Source: Lentibacillus persicus
GTDB lineage: Bacteria; Bacillota; Bacilli; Bacillales; Amphibacillaceae
NCBI RefSeq assembly: GCF_900112705.1
Contig: NZ_FOMR01000001.1
Location: 236,945-300,944 of the forward strand
Direction of reading: 5' to 3'
DNA length: 64,000 nt
The notes beneath the pieces were generated by a model. That model was not told the origin of the DNA. It was given only the letters and a program-made list of their open reading frames with translations, and searched no databases. Positions 35,079 to 43,770 of the stretch are shown here, in pieces; the first letter of the stretch is position 1; each line of letters starts with the position of its first letter. The position numbers and the translations under genes were made by a program.

Positions 35079-35501
35079 ATGTACGAACAAAAAACGAAAG
35101 AAACGGACAACAGTGTGATTGAATTTATTGAGGGCGTTGATAACGCGAAGAAGCGGGAAGATGCCTACAAATTGCTCGGTGTCTTCACCGAAACCACAGG
35201 GTATGACGCAAAAATGTGGGGGCCGAGCATTATCGGATTCGGCAAGTATCATTACAAGTATGCATCCGGCCATGAAGGAGATGCCCCGCTCGTTGGCTTT
35301 TCACCACGTAAGGCTAAAATTAGTTTGTATTTTGCAACGGGTGATACGCAAAGGGAAAAATTATTAGAGGATTTTGGAAAGCATACAACAGGAAAAGCGT
35401 GTGTGTACATTAATAAAGTGGCCGATATCGATATCGAGGTGTTAAAGGCACTGATCACGCAATCGATCACCTTCTTGCGCGAAACTTATCCGGAGCAGTG
35501 A
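35079..35501 (+). CDS. DUF1801 (YdhG/FraH-like) domain protein
   Basis: A 140-aa protein. The core WGPSIIGFGKYHYKYASG and PLVGFSPRKAKISLYF is diagnostic of DUF1801. The fold is small and alpha/beta; some members bind iron or are involved in stress. The start follows GGGAGAGGTGTGA. Function unknown. It is the intact partner of the broken gene at 24,630. A strong bidirectional terminator follows. Confidence 0.85.
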   Translation: MYEQKTKETDNSVIEFIEGVDNAKKREDAYKLLGVFTETTGYDAKMWGPSIIGFGKYHYKYASGHEGDAPLVGFSPRKAKISLYFATGDTQREKLLEDFGKHTTGKACVYINKVADIDIEVLKALITQSITFLRETYPEQ

Positions 35502-35560
35502 ATGATGTACATACATTAGACGTCTTTCGTCCAATGAATGGGGAAGGGGCAATTTTTATC

Positions 35561-35598
35561 AGGCAGGAAAACCGGTTGGATGGTTTTCCTGCCTTTTT
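35561..35598. terminator. Bidirectional terminator
   Basis: AGGCAGGAAAACC pairs perfectly with GGTTTTCCTGCCT around a 7-base loop. T-runs on each side suit both the DUF1801 gene (plus) and the Excalibur fragment (minus). Confidence 0.9.
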
Positions 35599-35620
35599 GC
35601 GTGTCTTTTTATGCTTGGTG

Positions 35621-35854
35621 TTAAGGCAAGCTCTCGCAAGCAATTCCTTCACCAGTCCGGTCCAATCGGTGCGGATCTTTTTCCGAACCACCAGCCGCTT
35701 CATAAAAGTTCTGCGCTTGTTGCTGCGTGTCAAAATCACCGCAATCTTGGTCAGGACCGTTGGGATCGTATTTAAGACTGCTGGATTCGCTTGTTGAGGA
35801 TTCCGGGTTTGAACCTGCCGTATCCGTTTCATCATCGGCCGATGGGATGAGAGG
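35621..35854 (-). pseudogene. Excalibur calcium-binding domain fragment
   Basis: About 77 codons without any start codon, bounded upstream by an in-frame TAA. A polar linker precedes an Excalibur domain: YDPNGPDQDCGDFDTQQQAQ, then DRTGEGIACESLP at the end. The DxDxDG-like first half has changed to DPNGPDQDC, as in many members. Normally this domain ends a secreted nuclease or surface protein; here the catalytic part is missing. It is probably the remains of such a gene, truncated at the border of the next island. Confidence 0.7.
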
Positions 35855-36012
35855 TTAAGTTAATAGCCTTTGATGAATATTTGCCTAGACTTTTAGTTAG
35901 AGAAGATTGTTCTACTTTTATGGCATCTTTTTTCACATGATTATAGGGGAGGTTGTTTAAATAGGATAATGGTACCGGTGATAATATTTATTAATTCGAA
36001 CCTAGTTAAGGT

Positions 36013-36071
36013 GTTAATTTTTTATATTTTTTAAAAATTAACTTGATATTTAAAAACGAAATTGATAGAAT
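36013..36071 (+). promoter_or_regulatory. Promoter of the acyl-CoA operon with 10-bp inverted repeat
   Basis: TTGATA (36043-36048), 17-bp spacer, TAGAAT (36066-36071) is a good sigma-A promoter. GTTAATTTTT (36013-36022) and AAAAATTAAC (36033-36042) form perfect 10-bp arms ending exactly at the -35 box, a likely operator. The rest of 35,855-36,222 is AT-rich and has no gene. The 5' leader would be about 145 bases. Confidence 0.7.
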
Positions 36072-36222
36072 ATTTTTAACGAAGAAAAATTAATTTGCTT
36101 TCATGGATGTATGTGAGCGGTTAATGTTTCTTATTTCTTGCTGAACTTTGGAATTTTCAGTTGTGAAAAATTTGCGTTAATGCAGTTTTTTAACCTCTAT
36201 AGAAAAAGGAGAAAAGATATTT

Positions 36223-37422
36223 ATGTTTAACTTTAGTCCATCGAATGAACAAGAAGAACTCTTAGCCCGAGCAAGAAAAATTATGGAAGAGGATGTGTAT
36301 CCCGCTGAACAACACATCATTCCTGGGCAAGGTTTGCCTAAGGAATATTTAAAACCGTTACAACAGAAGGTAAAAGATCAAAATTTATGGGCGGCTCACT
36401 TACCTGAAGAGGCTGGCGGATTAGGTCTCGGTGCTGTTTTTTTAGGGTTGCTTAATGAAATACTTGGCACCAGTCCGATTGGACCGCGTGTATTTGGCAC
36501 TGCTGCCCCTGATACAGGAAATATGGAAATTCTCTTAAATGCAGCTACGGCTGAACAAAAAAAATCATACCTCGACCCTTTGATAAATGACGATATAAGA
36601 TCGTGCTTTGCTTTAACGGAAAAAGAGGTTTCAGGTGCTGATCCAACCGGCATTGAGACGACTGCAGTGAAGGACGGAGATGACTATATTATCAATGGAG
36701 AAAAGTGGTTTATAAGTAACGCCGGTTTATCCACTTTTACAATTGTAATGGCTGTAACCAACCCGGAAGCGCCGAGGCATGAACAAGCAAGTATGTTCAT
36801 TGTTGATATGGATAACCCAGGTCTTGAGCGGGTGCGTGATATCGGCGTAATGGGGGATTACAGTGAAGGCGGGCACTGGGAATTAAAATTTAATAATTGC
36901 CGTGTACATAAGCGCAGTATGCTTGGCAATCCTGGAGAAGGTTTTAAACTTGCCCAGAAGCGTCTCGGACCTGGCCGTATTACCCATGCCATGAGATGGC
37001 TTGGTGTCATGAACCGCAGTTTTGATTTAATGGTCAATTATGCCTTGAAGCGAAAAACACGAGGCACGCCGCTATCTGAGTTTCAATCAATTCAAAACTT
37101 CGTCGCTGATTCCGCAGCTGAAATTCAATCTGCAAGACTGTTAACCTTACATGCTGCTTGGAAAATGGACCAAGGCGAGGATGCACGGAAAGAAATTTCG
37201 CTTATTAAATTCCATGGAGCCAAAATCATTAATGATGTCATTAATCGTGCTATACAGGTCCATGGTGCATTGGGTTACTCGAAGGATACACCACTTGAGT
37301 CATTCTATCGTGAATCAAGAGCGGCACATATTTACGATGGTCCGGATGAAGTGCACCGTATGGTAGTTGCCAAACGAATTTTCAAAGAATATAAGAAAAA
37401 AGCAGAAGCGGTTCAAGTATAA
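36223..37422 (+). CDS. Acyl-CoA dehydrogenase, ACAD10/11-like
   Basis: A 399-aa FAD enzyme. ACAD core segments: CFALTEKEVSGADPTGIETT, YIINGEKWFISNAG, and IQVHGALGYSKDTPLE. The C-terminal motif reads IYDGPDEVHRMVVAKRIF. In MCAD-type enzymes this position has the catalytic Glu (YEGT); the DGPDEVH form is found in ACAD10/ACAD11 and LvaC-like proteins, which handle 4-hydroxyacyl-CoA after phosphorylation by a kinase. Such a kinase-like gene is present at 62,472. Start follows AAAAGGAG. First gene of an operon with the SDR 21 bp downstream. Confidence 0.83.
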   Translation: MFNFSPSNEQEELLARARKIMEEDVYPAEQHIIPGQGLPKEYLKPLQQKVKDQNLWAAHLPEEAGGLGLGAVFLGLLNEILGTSPIGPRVFGTAAPDTGNMEILLNAATAEQKKSYLDPLINDDIRSCFALTEKEVSGADPTGIETTAVKDGDDYIINGEKWFISNAGLSTFTIVMAVTNPEAPRHEQASMFIVDMDNPGLERVRDIGVMGDYSEGGHWELKFNNCRVHKRSMLGNPGEGFKLAQKRLGPGRITHAMRWLGVMNRSFDLMVNYALKRKTRGTPLSEFQSIQNFVADSAAEIQSARLLTLHAAWKMDQGEDARKEISLIKFHGAKIINDVINRAIQVHGALGYSKDTPLESFYRESRAAHIYDGPDEVHRMVVAKRIFKEYKKKAEAVQV

Positions 37423-37442
37423 GCAGCGGGGGGTATGATAGT

Positions 37443-38207
37443 ATGAGCAATCTATTGGATTTGTCCGGAAAAGTTATTCTGATTGCCGGTGGGAGCCGCG
37501 GTATAGGTGCGCAAATGGCTTGGGATTACGCTGAGCAGGGAGCAAATTTAATTATTTCCAGCAGAAGTCTTGAAGCCTGTGTCAGACTGGGAGAAGACAT
37601 TACTACTCAATATAATGTGGACGTACTGCCTCTCCGCTGTGATATGGCAAGTCTGGAAGATATTAAAAATATGTATGCACAAACAATGGAGCGATTCGGG
37701 AAGATTGATATTATCGTGAACAATGCCGGTGTTAATCGGACCAAACCCGCCATTGAAGTAACCGAGGACGATTTCAATTTCATATTTGATGTGAATATAA
37801 AGGGGTTGTTTTTCAGCTGCCAGGAAGCCGCAAAGATTATGATCGATCAAGGTCATGGAAAAATTATTAATATCTCTTCAGTCGGCGGTTTGAAACCATA
37901 TAAACGGATTGCGCCATATACAGCAAGTAAGGCAGCTGTCATTCATTTAACCAAATCGCTTGCTTCGGAGTGGGCAAGATACGGCGTTATCGTCAATTCA
38001 ATCGCTCCGGGATTAATCAGTACAGAAATCAATGAAGAAGAATTTGAGAACGAAAAGTGGCTGAATAAGGTGATGAAAACGATCCCGATGCGCAAACTGG
38101 GGGATCCAAAGGATATTTCCAACCTTGGGTTATATCTGGCATCAGAGCTTTCCAATTATATTACAGGGCAAACATTCCCGATTGATGGTGGCACGTTAAC
38201 GGAATAA
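37443..38207 (+). CDS. SDR-family oxidoreductase
   Basis: A 254-aa short-chain dehydrogenase. NAD(P) motif GGSRGIGAQ (about 17-25), NNAG at about 91-94, catalytic Ser in NISSVGG, and YTASK (Tyr/Lys) at about 160. Basic residues after the second strand (SSRS) hint at NADP(H), but this is weak. It could reduce a keto-acyl-CoA, oxidise an alcohol or a hydroxyacyl-CoA. Next to the ACAD10/11-like gene it parallels the order in levulinate operons, where an SDR reduces the 4-keto group. Start follows GGGGGGTATGATAGT. Confidence 0.82.
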   Translation: MSNLLDLSGKVILIAGGSRGIGAQMAWDYAEQGANLIISSRSLEACVRLGEDITTQYNVDVLPLRCDMASLEDIKNMYAQTMERFGKIDIIVNNAGVNRTKPAIEVTEDDFNFIFDVNIKGLFFSCQEAAKIMIDQGHGKIINISSVGGLKPYKRIAPYTASKAAVIHLTKSLASEWARYGVIVNSIAPGLISTEINEEEFENEKWLNKVMKTIPMRKLGDPKDISNLGLYLASELSNYITGQTFPIDGGTLTE

Positions 38208-38222
38208 ATACAGTAACGAAAA

Positions 38223-38270
38223 GGCTGGGCTCTTGGGATTGTTAAGTATCATAAGGAGTCCAGTTTTCTG
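38223..38270 (+). terminator. Possible attenuator between the two SDR genes
   Basis: GGCTGGGCTCTT can pair with AAGGAGTCCAGTTTT, with one G-U pair and a loop of about 20 bases, followed by TTTTCTG. It lies in the 98-bp gap and may reduce read-through. Imperfect stem. Confidence 0.35.
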
Positions 38271-38305
38271 CTTGAGAAAAATGAATCGAAAGGAGAAAAA
38301 TTACA

Positions 38306-39076
38306 ATGAAGATGGAAGATGTAGTAGCTGTCGTAACTGGAGGAGCTTCCGGGTTAGGAGAGGCAACCGTTCGAAATATAACTTCTAATGGCGGTAAGGC
38401 AGTTATTTTTGATTTACAAGAGGAAGCTGCGTCACAGCTTGTTCAGGAGTTAGGAGAAGAGAAAGTGGGATATGTCCACACTGATGTAACGAGTGAGGAG
38501 AGTGTTCAATCCGCTTTAGATCAGACTGTTGTACAATTCGACTATATCAATACAGTGGTTAATTGTGCAGGAATTGGTGCGGGCGCTAAAACATATGGCA
38601 GAAAGGGACCGCATAGCTTGAGCGATTTTTCTAAAGTAATTGAGGTTAACCTTATTGGAACATTTAACGTTATTCGACTCGCTGCTGAAAAAATGAGCAA
38701 TAATACACCTAATGAGCATGAAGAACGGGGCGTAATTGTAAATACGGCATCAGTAGCTGCTTATGACGGGCAGATCGGTCAAGCGGCGTACAGCGCCTCA
38801 AAAGGAGGTATTGTTGGCATGACGCTTCCAATTGCCCGGGACCTTTCCACAGCAGGGATTCGTGTGATGACGATTGCACCAGGTCTATTTAAAACACCAT
38901 TATTTGCGAGTTTACCGGACAAGGCCATTCAATCATTGGAGCAAATGACGCCGTTTCCAAAACGATTGGGAGAGCCGAGTGAATACGGTATACTGGCAAA
39001 GAGTATAATCGAAAATCCTATGTTAAATGGAGAAGTCATACGTCTGGACGGCGCAATTCGCATGCAGCCTAAATAA
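38306..39076 (+). CDS. SDR, 3-hydroxyacyl-CoA dehydrogenase type (HSD10-like)
   Basis: A 256-aa SDR. TGGASGLGEATV (about 10-21) binds NAD, Asp after the second strand (VIFDLQEE) favours NAD over NADP, and YSASKGG carries the catalytic Tyr and Lys. The insertion before the catalytic Ser and the ending NGEVIRLDGAIRMQPK match human HSD17B10-type 3-hydroxy-2-methylacyl-CoA dehydrogenases. It would oxidise the 3-hydroxyacyl-CoA in beta-oxidation, fitting branched-chain substrates. Start follows AAAGGAGAAAAATTACA. Confidence 0.83.
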   Translation: MKMEDVVAVVTGGASGLGEATVRNITSNGGKAVIFDLQEEAASQLVQELGEEKVGYVHTDVTSEESVQSALDQTVVQFDYINTVVNCAGIGAGAKTYGRKGPHSLSDFSKVIEVNLIGTFNVIRLAAEKMSNNTPNEHEERGVIVNTASVAAYDGQIGQAAYSASKGGIVGMTLPIARDLSTAGIRVMTIAPGLFKTPLFASLPDKAIQSLEQMTPFPKRLGEPSEYGILAKSIIENPMLNGEVIRLDGAIRMQPK

Positions 39077-39095
39077 AGAGAAAAGGAGGCTTATG

Positions 39096-40244
39096 ATGAA
39101 AAGACCGTTCTTGACAGAAACACACGACATATTTCGAGCCTCATTACGAAAGTTTTTGGAGGATGAAGCTCTCCCTAATTATGAACAATGGGAAAAAGAT
39201 AAACAGGTGCCACGTACTTTCTGGTTGAAAATGGGTGAAAAAGGTTTTCTCTGTCCCCAAGTGGATGAAAAATACGGCGGATTGGAAGCTGATTTTGGGT
39301 TTTCTGTTGTAATTGCTGAAGAGTTTGACAGGATTGGGACCGGATTGGCTTCCGGTGTCAGTCTTCATAATGATATTGTTATACCTTATATTGAAACACT
39401 TGGAACAGAAGAACAGAAGAAACAATGGCTTCCCAAAGCAACGTCTGGCGATATGATTTCTGCGATTGCCATGACAGAACCTTTTGCTGGTTCTGATCTT
39501 GCAAATATAAAGACAACAGCCGTGAAAGATGCTGGTACTTATATTATTAATGGTGAAAAAACTTTTATAACCAATGGTCATTCTGCAGATCTGGCAATCG
39601 TTGTTTGTAAAACAGATGCCCAGGCCTCCCCCCCGCATAAAGGAATCAGTTTACTGGTGGTAGAAGCAGGAATGCCTGGATTCTCTAAAGGAAAAAAACT
39701 CTCCAAGGTCGGCCAGCATGCCAATGATACATGCGAACTTATTTTTGAAGATGTCAGGGTCCCAAGTGACTATTTACTGGGTGAAGAGAATAAAGGGTTT
39801 TATTATTTAATGCAAAATTTGCAACAAGAAAGATTAATTGTGGCTATTCAAAGTATTGCATCTGTTGAAAAAATACTTGACTTGACACTTGATTACGTCA
39901 AGGAACGGAAAGCCTTTGGAAAAAGTATCGGTTCCTTTCAAAATACACAGTTTAAGCTTGCTGAATTAAAAACAGAATTAGAGCTGGGCAGAACGTTTGT
40001 TGATCGCTTAATCCAGGAGCATATGAATTCCGAGGATATCGTTAATGAGGTCTCCATGGCAAAGTGGTGGGCGAGTGAGCTGGCAAAAAAAGCTGCAACA
40101 GAATGTATGCAGTTTCATGGCGGCTATGGATATATGGAAGAATACGAGATTGCCAGAAGATATCGGGATACTGCAGTTTCCACGATTTATGCAGGGACAA
40201 ATGAAATAATGAAACGAATTATAGCTAAAAACATGGGGTTATAA
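39096..40244 (+). CDS. Acyl-CoA dehydrogenase, long-chain/isovaleryl type
   Basis: About 382 aa. ATG 39096 is chosen, six bases after AAGGAGG; ATG 39093 is also possible. Core segments: IAMTEPFAGSDLANIKTTAV, YIINGEKTFITNG, MQFHGGYGYMEEYEIA, and the end IYAGTNEIMKRIIAKNMG. Here the YEG position is YAG, but a Glu is present in NLQQERLIVA, which is the catalytic base in isovaleryl- and long-chain-type enzymes. It introduces the alpha-beta double bond. It overlaps no gene and follows the SDR by 19 bp. Confidence 0.87.
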   Translation: MKRPFLTETHDIFRASLRKFLEDEALPNYEQWEKDKQVPRTFWLKMGEKGFLCPQVDEKYGGLEADFGFSVVIAEEFDRIGTGLASGVSLHNDIVIPYIETLGTEEQKKQWLPKATSGDMISAIAMTEPFAGSDLANIKTTAVKDAGTYIINGEKTFITNGHSADLAIVVCKTDAQASPPHKGISLLVVEAGMPGFSKGKKLSKVGQHANDTCELIFEDVRVPSDYLLGEENKGFYYLMQNLQQERLIVAIQSIASVEKILDLTLDYVKERKAFGKSIGSFQNTQFKLAELKTELELGRTFVDRLIQEHMNSEDIVNEVSMAKWWASELAKKAATECMQFHGGYGYMEEYEIARRYRDTAVSTIYAGTNEIMKRIIAKNMGL

Positions 40245-40309
40245 ATACATCTAGACGGTCAAGTAAGTCCAGCGAGGAGAAAGGATTTGAATAATGGAGG
40301 GAAACCTTT

Positions 40310-41461
40310 ATGCGTGAAGCGGTGATTGTTGAAGCGGTAAGAACTCCCGTCGGAAAATATAATGGGGTTTTAAGCGGCATCCGGTCAGAAGAACTCGCTG
40401 CTAAGCCTTTAGAAGAAATTGTAAAGCGTGCAGGAATTTCACCCGGGATTATTGAGGATGTCATTTTAGGATGTGTGACACAAGTTTCTGAACAGGCATT
40501 TGATATTGCCAGGCAAGCGGCACTTATTGCGGATTATCCAGTTGAGGTTCCCGGAACAACTCTAGACCGCCAGTGCGGTTCCAGTCAGCAGGCAGTACAC
40601 TTTGCAGCGCAGGCTATTCTCAGCGGGGATATGGATGTTGTTGTAGCGGGCGGCATTGAAAGTATGTCGCGCGTGCCAATGATGTCCAATATGCAGGGAA
40701 CGAAATTAACGGATGCTCTGACTTCCAAATATGACATTATTAATCAGGGCTTATCGGCGGATTTAATTGCCGATAAATGGGACATTTCCCGTACCGAAAT
40801 GGATGAATTTTCACTGGAAAGTCATCAAAAAGCCATTAATGCCGAAAATGAAGGCAGGTTTGAAAAAGAAATTATGCCACTGAAGGTTACGCTGCCTGAT
40901 GGAACAGTCAGCGTTGTGAAGAAAGATGAGGGTCCAAGAAACAATACCAGTCTTGAAAAACTGGGTACGCTGAAGCCGGCTTTTAAAGAAGATGGCAATA
41001 TTACACCAGGCAATGCCTCACAAATTAGTGATGGGGCAACGGCTCTATTGATTATGTCCCGCGAGAAAGCAGAGGCACTAGACTTAAAACCCAGGTTTAA
41101 AATCACTGCACGAACGGTAGTTGGCTCAGATCCAACAATGATGTTAACAGGTCCGATTCCGGCAACTGAAAAAGTATTGGAGAAAGCAAATCTTGAAATC
41201 GATGATATAGACATTTTCGAAGTGAACGAAGCATTTGCCTCCGTTCCAATTGCATGGTTAAAAGAAACCGGAGCAAACCCAAAAAAATTGAATCCAAATG
41301 GTGGTGCGATTGCATTGGGGCATCCATTGGGCGCCAGTGGCGGTCGCTTAATGATTACGTTAATGCATGAGTTGGAACGCTCCGGAGGGAGATATGGGTT
41401 GCAGACAATGTGTGAAGGCCATGGGATGGCGAACGCAACCATTATCGAAAGACTGGATTAG
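40310..41461 (+). CDS. Thiolase (acetyl-CoA C-acyltransferase)
   Basis: A 383-aa canonical thiolase. Nucleophilic Cys89 in LDRQCGSSQQAV; His in GGAIALGHPLGASG and the second Cys in TMCEGHGMANA complete the active site. It cleaves 3-oxoacyl-CoA to acetyl-CoA (or propionyl-CoA) and a shortened acyl-CoA. Start ATG after GGAGGGAAACCTTT. It belongs with the preceding beta-oxidation genes; no enoyl-CoA hydratase is present in the cluster. Confidence 0.9.
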   Translation: MREAVIVEAVRTPVGKYNGVLSGIRSEELAAKPLEEIVKRAGISPGIIEDVILGCVTQVSEQAFDIARQAALIADYPVEVPGTTLDRQCGSSQQAVHFAAQAILSGDMDVVVAGGIESMSRVPMMSNMQGTKLTDALTSKYDIINQGLSADLIADKWDISRTEMDEFSLESHQKAINAENEGRFEKEIMPLKVTLPDGTVSVVKKDEGPRNNTSLEKLGTLKPAFKEDGNITPGNASQISDGATALLIMSREKAEALDLKPRFKITARTVVGSDPTMMLTGPIPATEKVLEKANLEIDDIDIFEVNEAFASVPIAWLKETGANPKKLNPNGGAIALGHPLGASGGRLMITLMHELERSGGRYGLQTMCEGHGMANATIIERLD

Positions 41462-41499
41462 CCATTGCTGAGCAGATTAATAACAGGGAGGCGTATTGT

Positions 41500-42636
41500 A
41501 TGCCGTTACACTCGATACGAGTATTGGATTTGACACGGTTATTGCCTGGTCCATACAGCACCATGCTGCTCGCTGATTTTGGAGCAGAGGTTATTAAGGT
41601 GGAAGAACCGAACCATGGGGATTATGCCAGGGCCGATGAGCCAAAGTTGGATGAAGATAGTGCGTTTTTCCATTCAATAAACAGAAATAAAAAGAGTGTT
41701 TGTTTAGATTTAAAATCTCAAGAAGGAAAAAATCAGTTCTTAAAGCTTGTGAAAACTGCGGATGTGGTAGTGGAATCTTTTCGTCCTGGTGTGATGGAAA
41801 GGTTGGGTTTAGATTATGAATCAATAAAGAAAGTAAACCCGGCCATCATTTATTGCGCGATTACGGGGTACGGGCAAACTGGCCCGTACGTTGACATACC
41901 AGGCCACGATATTAACTACATTAGTTATGCGGGATTGCTTCATTTAATGGGAGAAAAGAATCGAAAACCGATAGCACCTGCAACGCAAATTGCTGATATA
42001 GGAGGTGGTGCGCTTCCTGCGACAGTTGGAATTTTATTAGCGATTATTGAACAGCAGAAAACCGGCAAAGGCCAATTGGTGGACATTTCGATGATGGATG
42101 GTGTGATATCTTGGCTGCAGACCATTTTGCCATACTATTTCGCAACGAATAATGAAGAAAAACGTGGCGAATTGGCTTTAAGTGGAGGAAAAGCCAGTTA
42201 TGGTGTTTACGAAACGAGAGACGGAAAGTATCTGTCAGTAGGTGCGCTGGAAGAAAAATTTTGGAAAAAATTCTGTCAGATAATTGGCCGGGAAGACTTT
42301 ATTCCATTACTTGAAGCCCCTGTGCATAAACAACATCAGCTTTCATATGAAATTCAAACAATTATTGCTGGAAAGTCTCAAGCAGAGTGGCTTGAACTTT
42401 TTTCCGGAATAGATGCGTGTGTTGCCCCTGTTCTTACAATGGAAGAAATGGTTAAGGATCCACAAGTTCAGGCAAGGGAAATGATTCAAGATATTGATCA
42501 TCCGACGCTGGGGATTAGTAAACAAATAGGTATTCCTATTAAACTATCTGAAACTCCCGGTGCTATCCGATCACATGCTCCAAAGCTGGGAGAGCACAAC
42601 GATGAAATTCTAGAGAAATTGAAAAATAGAAGTTAG
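41500..42636 (+). CDS. CaiB/BaiF family, alpha-methylacyl-CoA racemase-like
   Basis: A 378-aa class III CoA-transferase-fold protein. The motif GPYVDIPGHDINYISYAGLL and then ATQIADIGGGALPA matches alpha-methylacyl-CoA racemase: His136 and Asp166 are 30 residues apart, as are catalytic His126 and Asp156 of the mycobacterial enzyme. The family Asp/Gly patterns at the N-terminus (LDLTRLLPGPYSTMLLADFG) are intact. A racemase would let (R)-2-methylacyl-CoA enter beta-oxidation, pointing to methyl-branched substrates. A true CoA-transferase role is the alternative. Start after GGGAGGCGTATTGT. Confidence 0.78.
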   Translation: MPLHSIRVLDLTRLLPGPYSTMLLADFGAEVIKVEEPNHGDYARADEPKLDEDSAFFHSINRNKKSVCLDLKSQEGKNQFLKLVKTADVVVESFRPGVMERLGLDYESIKKVNPAIIYCAITGYGQTGPYVDIPGHDINYISYAGLLHLMGEKNRKPIAPATQIADIGGGALPATVGILLAIIEQQKTGKGQLVDISMMDGVISWLQTILPYYFATNNEEKRGELALSGGKASYGVYETRDGKYLSVGALEEKFWKKFCQIIGREDFIPLLEAPVHKQHQLSYEIQTIIAGKSQAEWLELFSGIDACVAPVLTMEEMVKDPQVQAREMIQDIDHPTLGISKQIGIPIKLSETPGAIRSHAPKLGEHNDEILEKLKNRS

Positions 42637-42787
42637 ATTTGATGACGTTATATATTTTTCGAGTTGCTGAACTTTGAGCAGAATGAAATATATTACATTC
42701 AAGGAGAGGGCGGGTTCACATTCATGGAGTGGACCTGTACCCGAACCTTTCTCACCATTCCTTTGATTATAGGGGTTGAATATTCCT

Positions 42788-43084
42788 TTAAAAATACATA
42801 TCTTCATCCGATAAGTACTGGTTGTTAATTTTTAAACTCCTGCCACTTGTCTCTTCCAATGCTACTTTTCCGTCTTTGAACTCCGCTTCTAAAAGAATGC
42901 ATGGGATGGCTTTCTCAACAGGTTTTCCTTCATTTTCTTTTCTGTTAAAGCTTTTAAAGCATTTAACGAGGTGGTCTCTTCCAATTGTTCTATCTCCAAG
43001 CTTGTCGTTTTCCGAATCCTTTCTGTTATTCGATCTTAATGTGTTTCGATTGTTAAAACAAGACCCTGTTAAGAATGATGGATA
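42788..43084 (-). pseudogene. Open frame of 98 codons lacking a start codon
   Basis: Directly downstream of, and overlapping by 16 bases, the TetR gene. The protein-like sequence includes DRTIGRDHLVKCFKSFNRKE and AIPCILLEAEFKDGKVALEE, ending SDEDMYF. It has no ATG, GTG or TTG near the beginning and no ribosome site, so it is probably the 3' part of a gene cut off by rearrangement. I do not recognise the family. The gap 42,637-42,787 holds nothing else clear. Confidence 0.4.
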
Positions 43085-43671
43085 TCATTAAACTTAATAT
43101 AAACTTTTTCTGTATGAAAGGTAGCTATATTGATAACCTGCTCGGCCATATATTGTTTTGAATGCTGAAAGTCGTTTTTAATCCATTCCAGGATTAGCCC
43201 TATTATTCCGTAGACTCGATAGTTATAAAAAAGTTTCATGTCTAGTTCCGAATGATCTGTGACAAAATCAATATCCTTTTTGAAGTGAGTTTTCAATGTT
43301 TCAACCATTTTATCGAGGAAGTTAATGTTCACGTTAGGGCTCAGCATAATCTTGTACAATTCCTTGTTCTTAAGAAAATGATCAAAAAGTGCGGTGGTAG
43401 AAAGTTCAACAATACTTACTTCTTTTTCTAAATTCTTGTAAGGCTTTCGAAAAGAATTGCCCATATCCTGAAGCACTTCATTTATCATTTCATTTAATAA
43501 ATTTTCTTTTTGTTCAAAGTGAATATAAAACGTGCCACGATTATAGTCAGCTTCTTTCACAATTTCAGTAATCGTGATATCTTCAAATTTTTTTTCTTTC
43601 AAAAGTGTGAGGAGTGCCATCTTAAAAGCTTTTTGGGTTCTGAAAACCCTTTTATCAACGGATCTTTTCAT
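43069..43671 (-). CDS. TetR-family regulator
   Basis: About 200 aa from ATG 43671 with AGAGG upstream; the longer frame has a spurious hydrophobic lead. HTH at about 10-55 (ALLTLLKEKKFEDITITEIV, then NRGTFYIHFEQKENLL) is TetR_N; the C-terminal TetR_C_7-like domain follows. Transcribed divergently from the aldehyde dehydrogenase gene, with a dyad between them. It probably controls that gene and its own transcription, maybe the whole acyl-CoA island; ligand unknown. Confidence 0.87.
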   Translation of the reverse strand: MKRSVDKRVFRTQKAFKMALLTLLKEKKFEDITITEIVKEADYNRGTFYIHFEQKENLLNEMINEVLQDMGNSFRKPYKNLEKEVSIVELSTTALFDHFLKNKELYKIMLSPNVNINFLDKMVETLKTHFKKDIDFVTDHSELDMKLFYNYRVYGIIGLILEWIKNDFQHSKQYMAEQVINIATFHTEKVYIKFNDIHHS

Positions 43672-43770
43672 AGTAAAAACCTCTTTTATAAAAAATTTTA
43701 TAATTAATGAACAAATGAAGATGAACTGTCTAATAATAAACACTTTCAAATGATTTAATTATTGAACAAG

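Larger units (their letters stand above)
33674..35501. repeat. Intact right copy of the amidohydrolase/DUF1801 segment
   Basis: It begins with the same GGGGAGAGAGGTGGTGG sequence as the left copy at 24,205 and carries the intact amidohydrolase and DUF1801 genes. Identity to the left copy is very high over the first 300 bases and then fades as the left copy has decayed. Confidence 0.85.

Noticed and set aside
40825-41442. A 205-codon open frame on the minus strand
   Set aside because: It lies wholly inside the thiolase gene, which has a complete active site and ribosome site. The minus frame is a shadow without a ribosome site or family features.
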